Of a DNA stretch of 64,000 bases, positions 50,689 to 58,725 are shown piece by piece; the first letter of the stretch is position 1; every line of letters begins with the position of its first letter. The position numbers were made by a program, and so were the translations under genes. The notes beneath the pieces were generated by a model that saw only the letters and a program-made list of their open reading frames with translations, was not told the origin of the DNA and ran no database searches. Source of the DNA: Gemmatimonadota bacterium (GTDB lineage Bacteria > Gemmatimonadota > Gemmatimonadetes > Longimicrobiales > Gaopeijiaceae); NCBI GenBank assembly GCA_022822445.1, contig JAJEBR010000121.1:1-64000 (forward strand). Direction: 5' to 3'.

Positions 50689-51496
50689 AGCGTCCCTCGA
50701 TGTAGCCGGTGGTGCGTTCGTCCTCGACCTTGCGCTCGAAGAGGTCTTCGGTGGCGCCGATCTCGACCAGTTCGCCGGTCAGAAAGAAGGCGGTGCGGTC
50801 GGCCAGACGGCGCGCCTGCTGCACCAGGTTCGTGACCAGCACGATCGTCAGCTCGGAGCGCAGCTCCTTGAGCACGTCCTCGATGCGCATGGTGGTGACG
50901 GGGTCGACCGCGATCGAGAACTCGTCGAGGAAGAGGAGTTCCGGTTCCTGCGACAGGGCGCGCGCTATCGTCAGGCGCTGCTGTTGTCCCCCCGAGAGCA
51001 GGCTGCCCAGCGAATCGAGGCGGTCCTTGACCTCGTCCCACAGGGCGGCGCGGGTCAGGCATCGCTCCACCACCTCGTCCAGCTGCGCCTTCTTCCGTAT
51101 CCCGCGCAGCCGGGGCGAAAAGGCCACGTTCTCGTAGACCGTCAGGGGGAGACCGACCGGCAGCGGGAACACGACGCCGATCCGGCTCCGCAACGCGTAC
51201 ACATTCCGCCAGTCGTTGATGTCCTTGCCGTTGATCCGGATCGTGCCGTCGACATCCATGCCCGGGTTGAATTCGTCCATTCGGTTGAGCGCGCGCAGGA
51301 AAGTGGTCTTGCCGCTGTTCGCCGGGCCGATGATCCCGAAGATTTCGTGGCGGTAAATGTCCAGGGTAATGTCCCGCAGTGCGGGGGTGCGGCCATAGGA
51401 GATGGTCAGGTCCCGGACCTCGATGATGGGGGCCTCGTCGTAGCGGGGGCCGGGGTCGCCGTTCAGCGGGGCCGCGCCGGAAGTGGCGTCTACCAT
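50681..51496 (-). CDS. pstB: Phosphate ABC transporter ATPase PstB, copy 1 (Q-loop and switch His lost)
   Basis: 271 aa. The ATG at 51496 overlaps the pstA stop. It has Walker A GPANSGKTT (57-65), an intact signature LSGGQQQRLTIAR (from residue 167) and Walker B LLFLDEFSIAVDP. The Q-loop residue is Pro111 (VVFPLP where PstB has VFQ-P) and the switch histidine is Asn223 (VTNLVQQA where PstB has VTHNMQQA). The D-loop is also changed (IAVD for SALD). These losses are exactly those that copy 2 retains, and this copy retains what copy 2 lost. This points to an obligate heterodimer with one consensus and one degenerate ATP site. Confidence 0.93.
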   Translation of the reverse strand: MVDATSGAAPLNGDPGPRYDEAPIIEVRDLTISYGRTPALRDITLDIYRHEIFGIIGPANSGKTTFLRALNRMDEFNPGMDVDGTIRINGKDINDWRNVYALRSRIGVVFPLPVGLPLTVYENVAFSPRLRGIRKKAQLDEVVERCLTRAALWDEVKDRLDSLGSLLSGGQQQRLTIARALSQEPELLFLDEFSIAVDPVTTMRIEDVLKELRSELTIVLVTNLVQQARRLADRTAFFLTGELVEIGATEDLFERKVEDERTTGYIEGRFG

Positions 51497-52359
51497 TTCT
51501 TCAGCCCCCGCAGGTACACCCGGAAGCCGATCGAGATCGCGTTCATCAGAAGCACGATTCCGATCAGGACCAGCGCGACGCCGAAGGTGATCTCTTCGGG
51601 CACGCCCGTCTGCTGGGTGGCGATGTAGTACAGGTGGTACGACATGGCCATCGTCTGGTCGAAGACGCTCTCGGGAAGGAACACGATGAATGCCGTCGCG
51701 CCCGTGAACATGATCGGCGCGGTCTCTCCCGAGGTGCGGGACACCTCGAGGATCACGCCGGTCAGAATCCCGCTGATCGAATTGGGGAGAACGACCTTGC
51801 GGATGGTCTGCCAGCGCGTCGCCCCCATGTTCCAGCACGCTTCCCTGAACGCCTGCGGCACCGCCTGCAGCGCCTCGCGCGTAGCCACGATCACGACCGG
51901 CAGGGTCATGACCGCCAGAGTCAGGCTGGCTGCCAGAATCGAGGTCCCGAAACGGAAGAAGTGGACGAACGCGCCCACCCCGAAGAGCGCGTGCACGATC
52001 GAGGGCACGCCCGCCAAGTTGATGATCGCCAGGTTGATCGTTCGCGTGAGCAGGTTGTCCGGCGCGTACTCGCTGAGGTACAGGGCGGCGGCCACACCGA
52101 CCGGCACCGACGCAAGAAGCGCGACCACCACAAGCCAGATCGTACCCACCAGCGCCGGAAACACCCCCCCCTCCGTCATTCCGTTCCGGGGGGGCGTGAA
52201 GAGGAACTCCCAGGAGATCGCCGGTCCCCCCTTGTAGATGAGCGTCCCGATGATCAAAAGGACCGGGACCACCAGAGCCACCGTCATCAGGCAGAAAACG
52301 GCCTTCGCGATCCCCTGGGCCCGGTAGCTGCGGCGGTTCAGCGCGGTTGCGTCGAACAT
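51490..52359 (-). CDS. pstA: Phosphate ABC transporter permease PstA
   Basis: 289 aa inner-membrane permease with six helices. The first helix is IAKAVFCLMTVALVVPVLLI. The ABC permease EAA loop is FREACWNMGATRWQTIRKVVLP, which contacts the ATPase. ISWEFLFTPPRNGMTEGGVF and LAIINLAGVPSIVHALFGVG are characteristic PstA segments. It follows pstC after 3 bp and overlaps pstB copy 1. With PstC it forms the phosphate pathway. Confidence 0.95.
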   Translation of the reverse strand: MFDATALNRRSYRAQGIAKAVFCLMTVALVVPVLLIIGTLIYKGGPAISWEFLFTPPRNGMTEGGVFPALVGTIWLVVVALLASVPVGVAAALYLSEYAPDNLLTRTINLAIINLAGVPSIVHALFGVGAFVHFFRFGTSILAASLTLAVMTLPVVIVATREALQAVPQAFREACWNMGATRWQTIRKVVLPNSISGILTGVILEVSRTSGETAPIMFTGATAFIVFLPESVFDQTMAMSYHLYYIATQQTGVPEEITFGVALVLIGIVLLMNAISIGFRVYLRGLKKW

Positions 52360-52362
52360 GGG

Positions 52363-53295
52363 CTACTTCTTCCTGATTCCGCGCACCACGACGTCGGCCG
52401 TGAGGTTGATGACGAAGGTCACCAGGAAGAGGAGGATGCCCAGGGTGAAGAGGGCCCCGTAGTGATCCGATCCGTAAACCGTGTCGCCCAGTTCGGAGGC
52501 GATGGTGGCCGTGAGCGCGCGCACGGAATCGAACACGCTGGTCGGCAGGTTGATGGCGTGACCTGACGCCATCAGCACGGCCATCGTCTCCCCGAAACCC
52601 CTCCCCACGCCGAGCAGGACGGCCGCCAGCAGCCCGTTCTTGCTGGCCGGGATGACCACCTTGAGGATGACCTCCCACCGCGTTGCGCCCAGTGCCTCCG
52701 CCGCCTCCCGGTAGGTGTCCGGCACGGCCTTGAGCGCGTCCTCCGCGATGGTGGTCATGATCGGCGCCGCCATCAGCCCCAGGATCAGGCCCGCGTTGAG
52801 GACGCCCAGCCCCAATGGCACGTCGAAAATTCGAATGATCAGCGGGTGCATGATCGACATGCCGACGAATCCCCACACCACTGACGGGATCGCAGCCAGC
52901 ATCTCGACCAGGATCTTCAGGGTCTCACGGGTCTTCCCCGTGGCGAACTCGGCGATGAAGAGCGCAGCGCCCAGGGACAACGGCACCGAGCACAGCATCG
53001 CGAATCCGGTGACGCTCGCCGTGCCGACAATGAGCGCCAGCGCCCCGTAGGTCGGGTTGTTCGAGGTGGGCCGCCACTCGATCGAGGTGAAGAATTCGCG
53101 CAGGTTGAGGGCCCCGAAAACGAAATCCAGGCCTTCCTTGGTGACGAAGACGAAGATGCCGAGGATGAAGACGACCGCCGAGATTCCACCGATGAAAACG
53201 AGCACCCGGGCCGCGCGGTCCGTATACCACGCCAGATCCCGCCGGTCCATCGCGGCGGCCGTCGCCGCCACTCCGGGATTGTCCGCTGGCGTCAC
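52363..53295 (-). CDS. pstC: Phosphate ABC transporter permease PstC
   Basis: 310 aa. The GTG start at 53295 overlaps the phoU-fusion stop (GTGA). The longer ORF is antisense-free but lacks homology before it. The first membrane helix is LVFIGGISAVVFILGIFVFV. FGALNLREFFTSIEWRPT is a typical PstC periplasmic stretch. MLAAIPSVVWGFVGMSIM and the EAA loop YREAAEALGATRWEVILKVVIPA follow. Six helices are expected. It works with PstA as the membrane channel, taking phosphate from PstS. Confidence 0.95.
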   Translation of the reverse strand: MTPADNPGVAATAAAMDRRDLAWYTDRAARVLVFIGGISAVVFILGIFVFVTKEGLDFVFGALNLREFFTSIEWRPTSNNPTYGALALIVGTASVTGFAMLCSVPLSLGAALFIAEFATGKTRETLKILVEMLAAIPSVVWGFVGMSIMHPLIIRIFDVPLGLGVLNAGLILGLMAAPIMTTIAEDALKAVPDTYREAAEALGATRWEVILKVVIPASKNGLLAAVLLGVGRGFGETMAVLMASGHAINLPTSVFDSVRALTATIASELGDTVYGSDHYGALFTLGILLFLVTFVINLTADVVVRGIRKK

Positions 53296-54374
53296 TCGTC
53301 GTCCCGTACTCCCAGGGTCGCCATCAGGCCGCGCACACGTTCCATGAGCGCCCGGTACACATCCTCGATTGCGGTTTCGGCTGTGACTCCGTCCTCTTCC
53401 AGATCCCACTGCAGGACCGCGGTCCTGTACGGAACGTCGAAATGCAGGGACGGATCGACCCCCAGGCCGACAACAACGTGGTAATGGGGACCCACATCCA
53501 GCGCCTCGGCGAAGGAGCGCGGCGTGTCACCGCCCTCGAGGACGATGCCCCTCCGCCGACAGAATGACAGGAGCCTGGGGTCGAAGGACGACGCGGCCTC
53601 CAGCCCTGCGGAACCGATTCGTCCCACGTGCGGATGACTTTCTGTCAGGGCCACCTCGGCCAGCTTTGCGACCATGGCGTGATCGCGGTCGACGAACAGG
53701 ACCCGGTAACGCTTTTCCTTCTTGCGCTTGCCCTTTACCGCAAACAGGGTCTGTCCACAGACGTTCTCCGCCTGTTCCGCCGTCCGCTGCAGGAGGCGCA
53801 GGACCAGCAGGGCCCCGAAGAGGTCCCGGGCGGGCCGGCGGTCGGAGTCCGCGGCGGAGATAAGCCCTTCCAGTGCATACGGGTAGACTGCGGCCGTCTG
53901 AGTGGCCATCCCCCTCGAGACCCGGGCACTGTCGGGGTCCCCGGCGACGAAGCCTGCCAGAGCGGTCCCCAGCGCCTTGCAGGCGTGCCTTCCCATCATC
54001 TCGATGTGGTTGCAGACGGTGTCCGGCAGCGGTGATTCGATCTGGCGGGCCACCCTGCAGATCGCGACCGAATAGTCGCCGACGCGCTCCAGAACGACCG
54101 CGAGGCGCAGCACCGCCGAGACGAAGCGCAGATGGCTCCCGCTGGGCAGGTGCCGCGCCACGAACAGGTGGCAGAAGTGGTCCAGCTCGCGGGTACCCCG
54201 GTTGACGGCCCGGTCCTTGATCAGGGTCTCGTTTGCCCGTCCGGGGTCGAGGTCGAGGACCGTCTGTACGGAGTGCCTCAGGTTGTCCTCGACCTGCGCC
54301 GCAACCGCCTCCAGCTGCGACCGGATGGTCAGGAGATCGGCTTCGAGGCGTTCTTCGTAGAGGCTCAAGGACAC
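53292..54374 (-). CDS. PhoU fused to a catalytically dead LMW-phosphatase/ArsC-like domain
   Basis: About 360 aa from GTG 54374, overlapping pstS by 10 bp. An ATG at 54419 is the alternative. Residues about 1-212 are PhoU: paired helical bundles with the metal-site motif ERVGD (96-100). The second equivalent reads RTAEQAEN. Residues about 220-350 resemble low-molecular-weight tyrosine phosphatase/arsenate reductase: RVLFV strand, GSAGLEAASSFDPRLLSFCR, and VLQWDLEED near the end. The CxxxxxRS phosphate loop is replaced by DRDHAMVA, losing the Cys nucleophile and Arg. PhoU dampens Pst uptake and the PhoR-PhoB response. The extra domain may sense phosphate or bind a partner. It replaces the usual position of phoU at the operon end. 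Confidence 0.85.
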   Translation of the reverse strand: MSLSLYEERLEADLLTIRSQLEAVAAQVEDNLRHSVQTVLDLDPGRANETLIKDRAVNRGTRELDHFCHLFVARHLPSGSHLRFVSAVLRLAVVLERVGDYSVAICRVARQIESPLPDTVCNHIEMMGRHACKALGTALAGFVAGDPDSARVSRGMATQTAAVYPYALEGLISAADSDRRPARDLFGALLVLRLLQRTAEQAENVCGQTLFAVKGKRKKEKRYRVLFVDRDHAMVAKLAEVALTESHPHVGRIGSAGLEAASSFDPRLLSFCRRRGIVLEGGDTPRSFAEALDVGPHYHVVVGLGVDPSLHFDVPYRTAVLQWDLEEDGVTAETAIEDVYRALMERVRGLMATLGVRDDE

Positions 54375-55237
54375 TCCGTTTCCGTGTAGGGTGCGTACCC
54401 GCGCTCGAAGATCACGCACTGGCCCTCGGTCGACAGGATCCAGTCCATGTAGTCCTTGACCGCTCCCAGCGGTTCGCCGGCCGTGTACATCATGAGCGGG
54501 CGTGCGATGGGGTAGCTCCCGTCGACCGCCGTGGCGATCGTCGGCTCCACGCAGTCACCGCCCTCGTCCAAAGCGATGCAGGGCATGGCGACGTGCTCCG
54601 TCGCGTAGGCGAGTCCGCTGTAGCCGATGGCGCACGGTGTGTTCTCGACCAGGTCGACGACGTCCTTGGAGCCGTGCATGTCACGCGACCCCAGCTTGTA
54701 ATCCGTGTCGTCCCCGAGTACCGCCTCCCTGAAGTAGACGTACGTACCCGAGTTGTTCTGGCGGCTGACGAGCACGATCTCGTCCGACGCGCAGCCCGGA
54801 ACCTCGATCCCGAGATCGGACCATCGGGTCACCGTACCGCCCTCGCCGTAGATGCCCTTGAGCTGGCCCAGAGTGAGGGACCCGAGGGGATTGTCCTCGT
54901 GCACGTAGACCGCCAGCGCATCATAGCCGACGATGAACTCGATGGGTTCCACGCCGTTCGCCCGCGCCGCTTCGATCTCGGCATCACGCATCTTGCGGGA
55001 CGCGTTGGCGATGTCCACGGTCCCGTTGATCATCGCCGAGATGCCGGTCCCCGAGCCACCACCGGTGACCGCGACCGCTACGTCGGAGTTCACGGCGGCG
55101 TAGGCCTCCGCCCACGCCTGGGCAACGTTGAGCAGGGTGTCCGAGCCCTTGTTCTGGATGACCGCGCGTTGCGACCGGTCGCCGGACCCGCCGCAGCCGG
55201 ATATGGCCAGTACCAACAGTGGGACAACTCGCTTCAT
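54365..55237 (-). CDS. pstS: Phosphate-binding lipoprotein PstS
   Basis: 290 aa. The signal MKRVVPLLVLAISGC ends in a lipobox. NKGSDTLLNVAQAWAEAYAA and VTGGGSGTGISAMINGTVDIANASR hold the phosphate-binding Ser/Thr/Asp/Arg residues of the family. VSRQNNSGTYVYFREAVLG is the second half of the site. It captures phosphate in the periplasm for PstCA. Preceded by a possible PhoB-type box 53 bp upstream. The phoU fusion overlaps its end. Confidence 0.95.
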   Translation of the reverse strand: MKRVVPLLVLAISGCGGSGDRSQRAVIQNKGSDTLLNVAQAWAEAYAAVNSDVAVAVTGGGSGTGISAMINGTVDIANASRKMRDAEIEAARANGVEPIEFIVGYDALAVYVHEDNPLGSLTLGQLKGIYGEGGTVTRWSDLGIEVPGCASDEIVLVSRQNNSGTYVYFREAVLGDDTDYKLGSRDMHGSKDVVDLVENTPCAIGYSGLAYATEHVAMPCIALDEGGDCVEPTIATAVDGSYPIARPLMMYTAGEPLGAVKDYMDWILSTEGQCVIFERGYAPYTETECP

Positions 55238-55289
55238 TCTTCTTCTCGCTCCTTTTTTCCGCCTTCGTCAGGGGAACTGTAGAGGTCCT

Positions 55290-55320
55290 TTGTCACGGTG
55301 CGGTCACTTCGCGGTGACAA
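55290..55320 (-). promoter_or_regulatory. Pho-box-like direct repeats upstream of pstS
   Basis: Three 11-base units follow each other on the plus strand: TTGTCACGGTG, CGGTCACTTCG and CGGTGACAACA. GTCA-type cores recur every 11 bp, as in PhoB boxes. The ends also form an inverted repeat (TTGTCAC and GTGACAA). The site lies 53 bp upstream of the pstS start. Control by a PhoB-like regulator is inferred. Confidence 0.55.
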
Positions 55321-55372
55321 CACCGTAGTTGTCCAGCGCGCGGCCCCGCAATCGGTGGCGGACGCACGTCAC

Positions 55373-56431
55373 TCAGAAGTAGAGGTAGGTCTGCAGCTTG
55401 AAAGAGAACTCGGTGGAACCGGCCCCGGGACGGTAGATGTCCAGGTTGGCGCCGATCCGGTTCTTTCCCTTCACGTAGAGGAACAGACCCGGCGTCAGCA
55501 GCAGCCCCGCGTCGTCCTTGACGGCCCGGTCGGGATCACCCCAGCTCGCGCGCGCCACCGGTTCGACCCCGGCCAGTTGCGTCGCGTCCAGGGGAAAATA
55601 CCTGCTCAGGATGGCCTGCCAGGTCAGAAACCGTGGAATCTCGCCCGCCGGTGATGCATCGAGCCGCCAGTTCGCGCCTCCGATCACCCCCACTTGCAGG
55701 TGCGTGCCGTTCCGGAAGCCGCCGACCTCGATGTCGGCGCCGAGTGCTGTCGCGCCGTCGGTCTCTCCGTCCTCGCCGACGAAGTCGTGGCGCGACACGT
55801 TGGCAGCCAACGAGACCTCGTCCAGCAACCGTACGGAAACCCGTCCGGCCACCGACTTCCCCGAATTCTCGTCCGATCCCCGGGTGCCGGTGCCGTTGGT
55901 GAGCGTGGCCAGGTAGCGAACCCGCGGCCCCAGCGAGCCGTCGACCCTGACCCCTATATCCCTGTCCGAATACCCGAGCTTCTCCGTGAACCGGCTGAGC
56001 GTGCAGATGCCGCCCGGTCCGGCGCACCCGTCCCCACCGTTGATCCTTCCGGTCCGTTCAACGACGACGATGTCCGTCGAACTGTCGAGCTGGAAGATGT
56101 CGAACGCCCTCTTGAACTGGCCCATCGAGAAACGCAGACCGGGATCGAGATTCAGCCGGAAGTACGCATCCTTCAGGTCGATTGCCCCCCCGCCGAAGTC
56201 CGGCTGGACGCGGGCATCGAGGAGGGGCGAGATGTGGATGTCGAGCGTCAGGCGCGCTCTGCGGGTGAAAAAGTCGGTGGACTTGCCGTCGGCGGCCGAA
56301 CTGGTGGCGAACTGGCTGTGAAGGCGCCCGCCAAGCTCGATCTGAGCGTCGCGGGCGTTGATCTCCACCTGGCCGGCCGCGGGGGGGCACCAGGCGGCGG
56401 CAAGGGCAAGGACGAGCATTCCGCGGACCAT
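55373..56431 (-). CDS. Phosphate-selective porin O/P family protein
   Basis: 352 aa from ATG 56431, with signal peptide MLVLALAAAWCPPAAGQ. The frame extends upstream without homology. The body is a 16-stranded barrel pattern: RLHSQFATSS, FFTRRARLTLDIHISPLLDA, DAYFRLNLDPGLRFSMGQFK and RVRYLATLTNGTG, ending in FSFKLQTYLYF with terminal Phe. VQPDFGGGAIDLKDAYF is the OprO/OprP signature region. It would let phosphate or polyphosphate cross the outer membrane ahead of PstS, fitting the adjacent operon. It may be transcribed separately or read through into pstS (135-bp gap containing the Pho-like box). Confidence 0.88.
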   Translation of the reverse strand: MVRGMLVLALAAAWCPPAAGQVEINARDAQIELGGRLHSQFATSSAADGKSTDFFTRRARLTLDIHISPLLDARVQPDFGGGAIDLKDAYFRLNLDPGLRFSMGQFKRAFDIFQLDSSTDIVVVERTGRINGGDGCAGPGGICTLSRFTEKLGYSDRDIGVRVDGSLGPRVRYLATLTNGTGTRGSDENSGKSVAGRVSVRLLDEVSLAANVSRHDFVGEDGETDGATALGADIEVGGFRNGTHLQVGVIGGANWRLDASPAGEIPRFLTWQAILSRYFPLDATQLAGVEPVARASWGDPDRAVKDDAGLLLTPGLFLYVKGKNRIGANLDIYRPGAGSTEFSFKLQTYLYF

Positions 56432-56566
56432 CCCCGCGTCGCACCGAAGGCGACACGGCGCAGGGCCGGCAAGGCTGAGCGGTTGGGGCCTGGGCACGAA
56501 GAGCGATCTCCTGATCTTGCCAAGGGCGACGGTGGGGCGCGAATGCGCCCGGGTTCGCAAGTGTAC

Positions 56567-56607
56567 CGGATTCGTAAACAAAACTATGCATCTTTGTAAC
56601 GAATCCG
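56567..56607. promoter_or_regulatory. 41-bp interrupted inverted repeat upstream of the phosphate porin
   Basis: The ends CGGATTCGT and ACGAATCCG are perfect 9-base complements. Partly paired A/T-rich inner segments follow around the centre ATGCAT. It lies 136 bp upstream of the porin start and 75 bp beyond the flotillin stop. An operator or promoter dyad is favoured. A terminator for the flotillin gene is possible, but there is no T-run. Confidence 0.5.
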
Positions 56608-56682
56608 TCACGAACATGCTCGTCCCCACCTGTCGGCCCCGCGCCGGCCCTCAACCACCCCGCCTGCTGCGGGGGTCGGAGC

Positions 56683-57960
56683 CTACTCTTCCCCGCTCCC
56701 TAACGCCTTCTTCAGCACCTGCTGGATGTCGAGGCCGAGGACCGACGCGAGCCCCTCCATGGTGCCGTACGCACCCTTCACGCGCTGGTTCACGGCGTTG
56801 GACACACCGCCCCCATCCCCACTGTCCATGACCACCACCCGGTCGATGTCCACACCCTCGACCGCGCCCACCGCGGTCTCCAGCAGCTCGGGCAGCTTCT
56901 CGGCCAGGAACACGGCGAAGGCCGCGTCACCGCCGGCCTGCACCTCCGCGTACAGCCGCCTGAGTACCTCCACCTGGGCCTTGCCTCGCTCCAGGATCGG
57001 CGCGGCTTCCGCCTCGGCACGCGCGAAGGCCGCCATCTTCTCCGCCTTCGCCGGCTCGACGATGTCGGCGAGGAGACGCTGCTCCTCACGCTCGACGCGC
57101 TTCATCTCGAGGACCTTTTCGGCCTTGACCTCCGCTTCCTGAGCCTTGACCCGCGCGACCTTCTCGGCGGTCTCGCCCTCGCGGTCCAGCTCGGCCTGGC
57201 GCACACGGAGCGCATTGCGCGCCTCCGCCACCTTGATCGACGCGCCCGCCTCCCGCACCTCCGCGCGGCGGCGCGCCTCCGCCTGGGCCTCGCGGGTGTC
57301 GGCCTCGGCCTGCGCCTCCGCGATCTCCGCCTGGCGGATCGCTTCGGCGGACTTCTCGCGGCCGATCGCCTCCAGGTAGCCCCGCTCGTCGCTCACATTC
57401 TGGATCTTGAGCACGTCGAGGTGGAAGCCGAGCGACGCCAGATCCTCGCCCGCGTCCTCCGAGAGCGCCTTCGCGAAGCCCAGCCGGTCCTCGTTCACGG
57501 CCTCCGGGGTGAGCGTGGCCAGCACGCCGCGCAGGTTCCCCGTGAGCGTGTCCTGGGCCAGGGCGCGGATCTCCTCGTCCGTCTTGCCCAGCAACCGCTC
57601 CACCGCGTTGTTGAACACCCACTCCGGCTGCGACGCGATCTTCACGTTCGCAATCGCCTCGACGTTCAGCGGGATGTTCCCCTTCGAAAAGGCGTTGCTC
57701 ACGAACACCTCGATCGGGATGGTCTCCAGGTTCATGTGCTGCACCGTCTCGATGATCGGCACGCGGAAGGTGCGGCCACCCGAGATGGAGCGGTATCCCA
57801 CCTTGTTTCCGTCCGTGAGCAGACGGTTTCTGCCTGTCAGGACCGCGGCCTCGTTCGGCGGCGCGATCACGATGAGGCTCTTGACTGTCGCGATCACCAC
57901 GATGATCACGATCACTGCGACCACGCCCAGCACCAGGGCCACCATTGGACCGGTAAACAC
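56683..57960 (-). CDS. Flotillin-like SPFH protein
   Basis: 425 aa. N-terminal membrane segment (about residues 6-27, VALVLGVVAVIVIIVVIATV), SPFH/band-7 domain (about 30-200, VIAPPNEAAVLTGRNRLL, FVSNAFSKGNIPLNVEAIAN), then a long Ala/Glu coiled coil (about 200-335, EAQAEADTREAQAEARRRAE). The C-terminal tail ends in LGLDIQQVLKKALG. Flotillins oligomerise on membranes and organise functional microdomains. The adjacent NfeD gene, 50 bp upstream on the same strand, is the usual partner. Confidence 0.93.
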   Translation of the reverse strand: MFTGPMVALVLGVVAVIVIIVVIATVKSLIVIAPPNEAAVLTGRNRLLTDGNKVGYRSISGGRTFRVPIIETVQHMNLETIPIEVFVSNAFSKGNIPLNVEAIANVKIASQPEWVFNNAVERLLGKTDEEIRALAQDTLTGNLRGVLATLTPEAVNEDRLGFAKALSEDAGEDLASLGFHLDVLKIQNVSDERGYLEAIGREKSAEAIRQAEIAEAQAEADTREAQAEARRRAEVREAGASIKVAEARNALRVRQAELDREGETAEKVARVKAQEAEVKAEKVLEMKRVEREEQRLLADIVEPAKAEKMAAFARAEAEAAPILERGKAQVEVLRRLYAEVQAGGDAAFAVFLAEKLPELLETAVGAVEGVDIDRVVVMDSGDGGGVSNAVNQRVKGAYGTMEGLASVLGLDIQQVLKKALGSGEE

Positions 57961-58010
57961 TTCGTCCTACCTCCTGTAGTGAGTTGGGGCTCATGCCCCG
58001 TTCGATTCGG

Positions 58011-58592
58011 TCAATCCTCCAGCAGTTTCATCTCCACGGGCGCGACCAGGGCCACGCCCTCCCTGACGTCGACCACCACCACCGGGCGGCCTGTCTCCAG
58101 GGTCATTCCAGCGTCTTCCAGATCGTCGGCGCGGGCGCGCATGCGGAACTGGCGCGCGCCGCTCTCGATGCGCACCTCGCCGATCCCCCCTTCGGTGATC
58201 GCCATTCGCACCTCGCCGCGCAGGCCGACCAGCGCGTCCCCGCCGGCGATGGCGCCGGACTCGGTGCGCTTCAGGTAGCCGAAGACCGCGCTGATCAGGG
58301 CGCCCGAGGCCAGACCCATACCGCCCGCGAGCACAGCCGTGAGTCCGGGCCGGGCCCCGCCCCAGACGGCGTGCAGCAGTGCGCCGGCCGCGCCGAAGCC
58401 GAACAGCGCGTACACGAGGGCCCGCAGCGAGAACAGCTTGCCGATTTCGCTGGCATCGACGCCCGTGTCCAGATCCCCGTCGAAGTCGAGCGCGTCGCTT
58501 GCGTCGATGTCGCCCTCCAGGAAGTCGCCGAAGAACGACATGGCGAGCAGGCCCCCGCCCAGGACCGCGCAAAAGATGTAGGCTGTAAGCAT
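58011..58592 (-). CDS. NfeD-family membrane protein, flotillin partner
   Basis: 193 aa. The start at 58592 gives a first membrane helix MLTAYIFCAVLGGGLLAMSF. An acidic loop follows (EGDIDASDALDFDGDLDTG), then two more helices (LVYALFGFGAAGALLHAVWG and LTAVLAGGMGLASGALISAV). A C-terminal OB-fold/NfeD soluble domain covers about residues 115-193 (ALVGLRGEVRMAITEGGIGE, RPVVVVDVREGVALVAP). This fits the YuaF/NfeD1b type that accompanies flotillins. It is first gene of a two-gene operon with flotillin and divergent from the PQQ enzyme gene. Confidence 0.88.
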   Translation of the reverse strand: MLTAYIFCAVLGGGLLAMSFFGDFLEGDIDASDALDFDGDLDTGVDASEIGKLFSLRALVYALFGFGAAGALLHAVWGGARPGLTAVLAGGMGLASGALISAVFGYLKRTESGAIAGGDALVGLRGEVRMAITEGGIGEVRIESGARQFRMRARADDLEDAGMTLETGRPVVVVDVREGVALVAPVEMKLLED

Positions 58593-58725
58593 TTCAGGAC
58601 ACTCCGTTCCCGGATACTACTTTCGTACGTGCTGCCCGTGCATCATCTTCACCCGGTGAGCTGACGGCAAGGCGCCTCCGGGTTCCTCGCCGGGCACGAA
58701 ACATACTCGGAACGGGGGCCATGCA

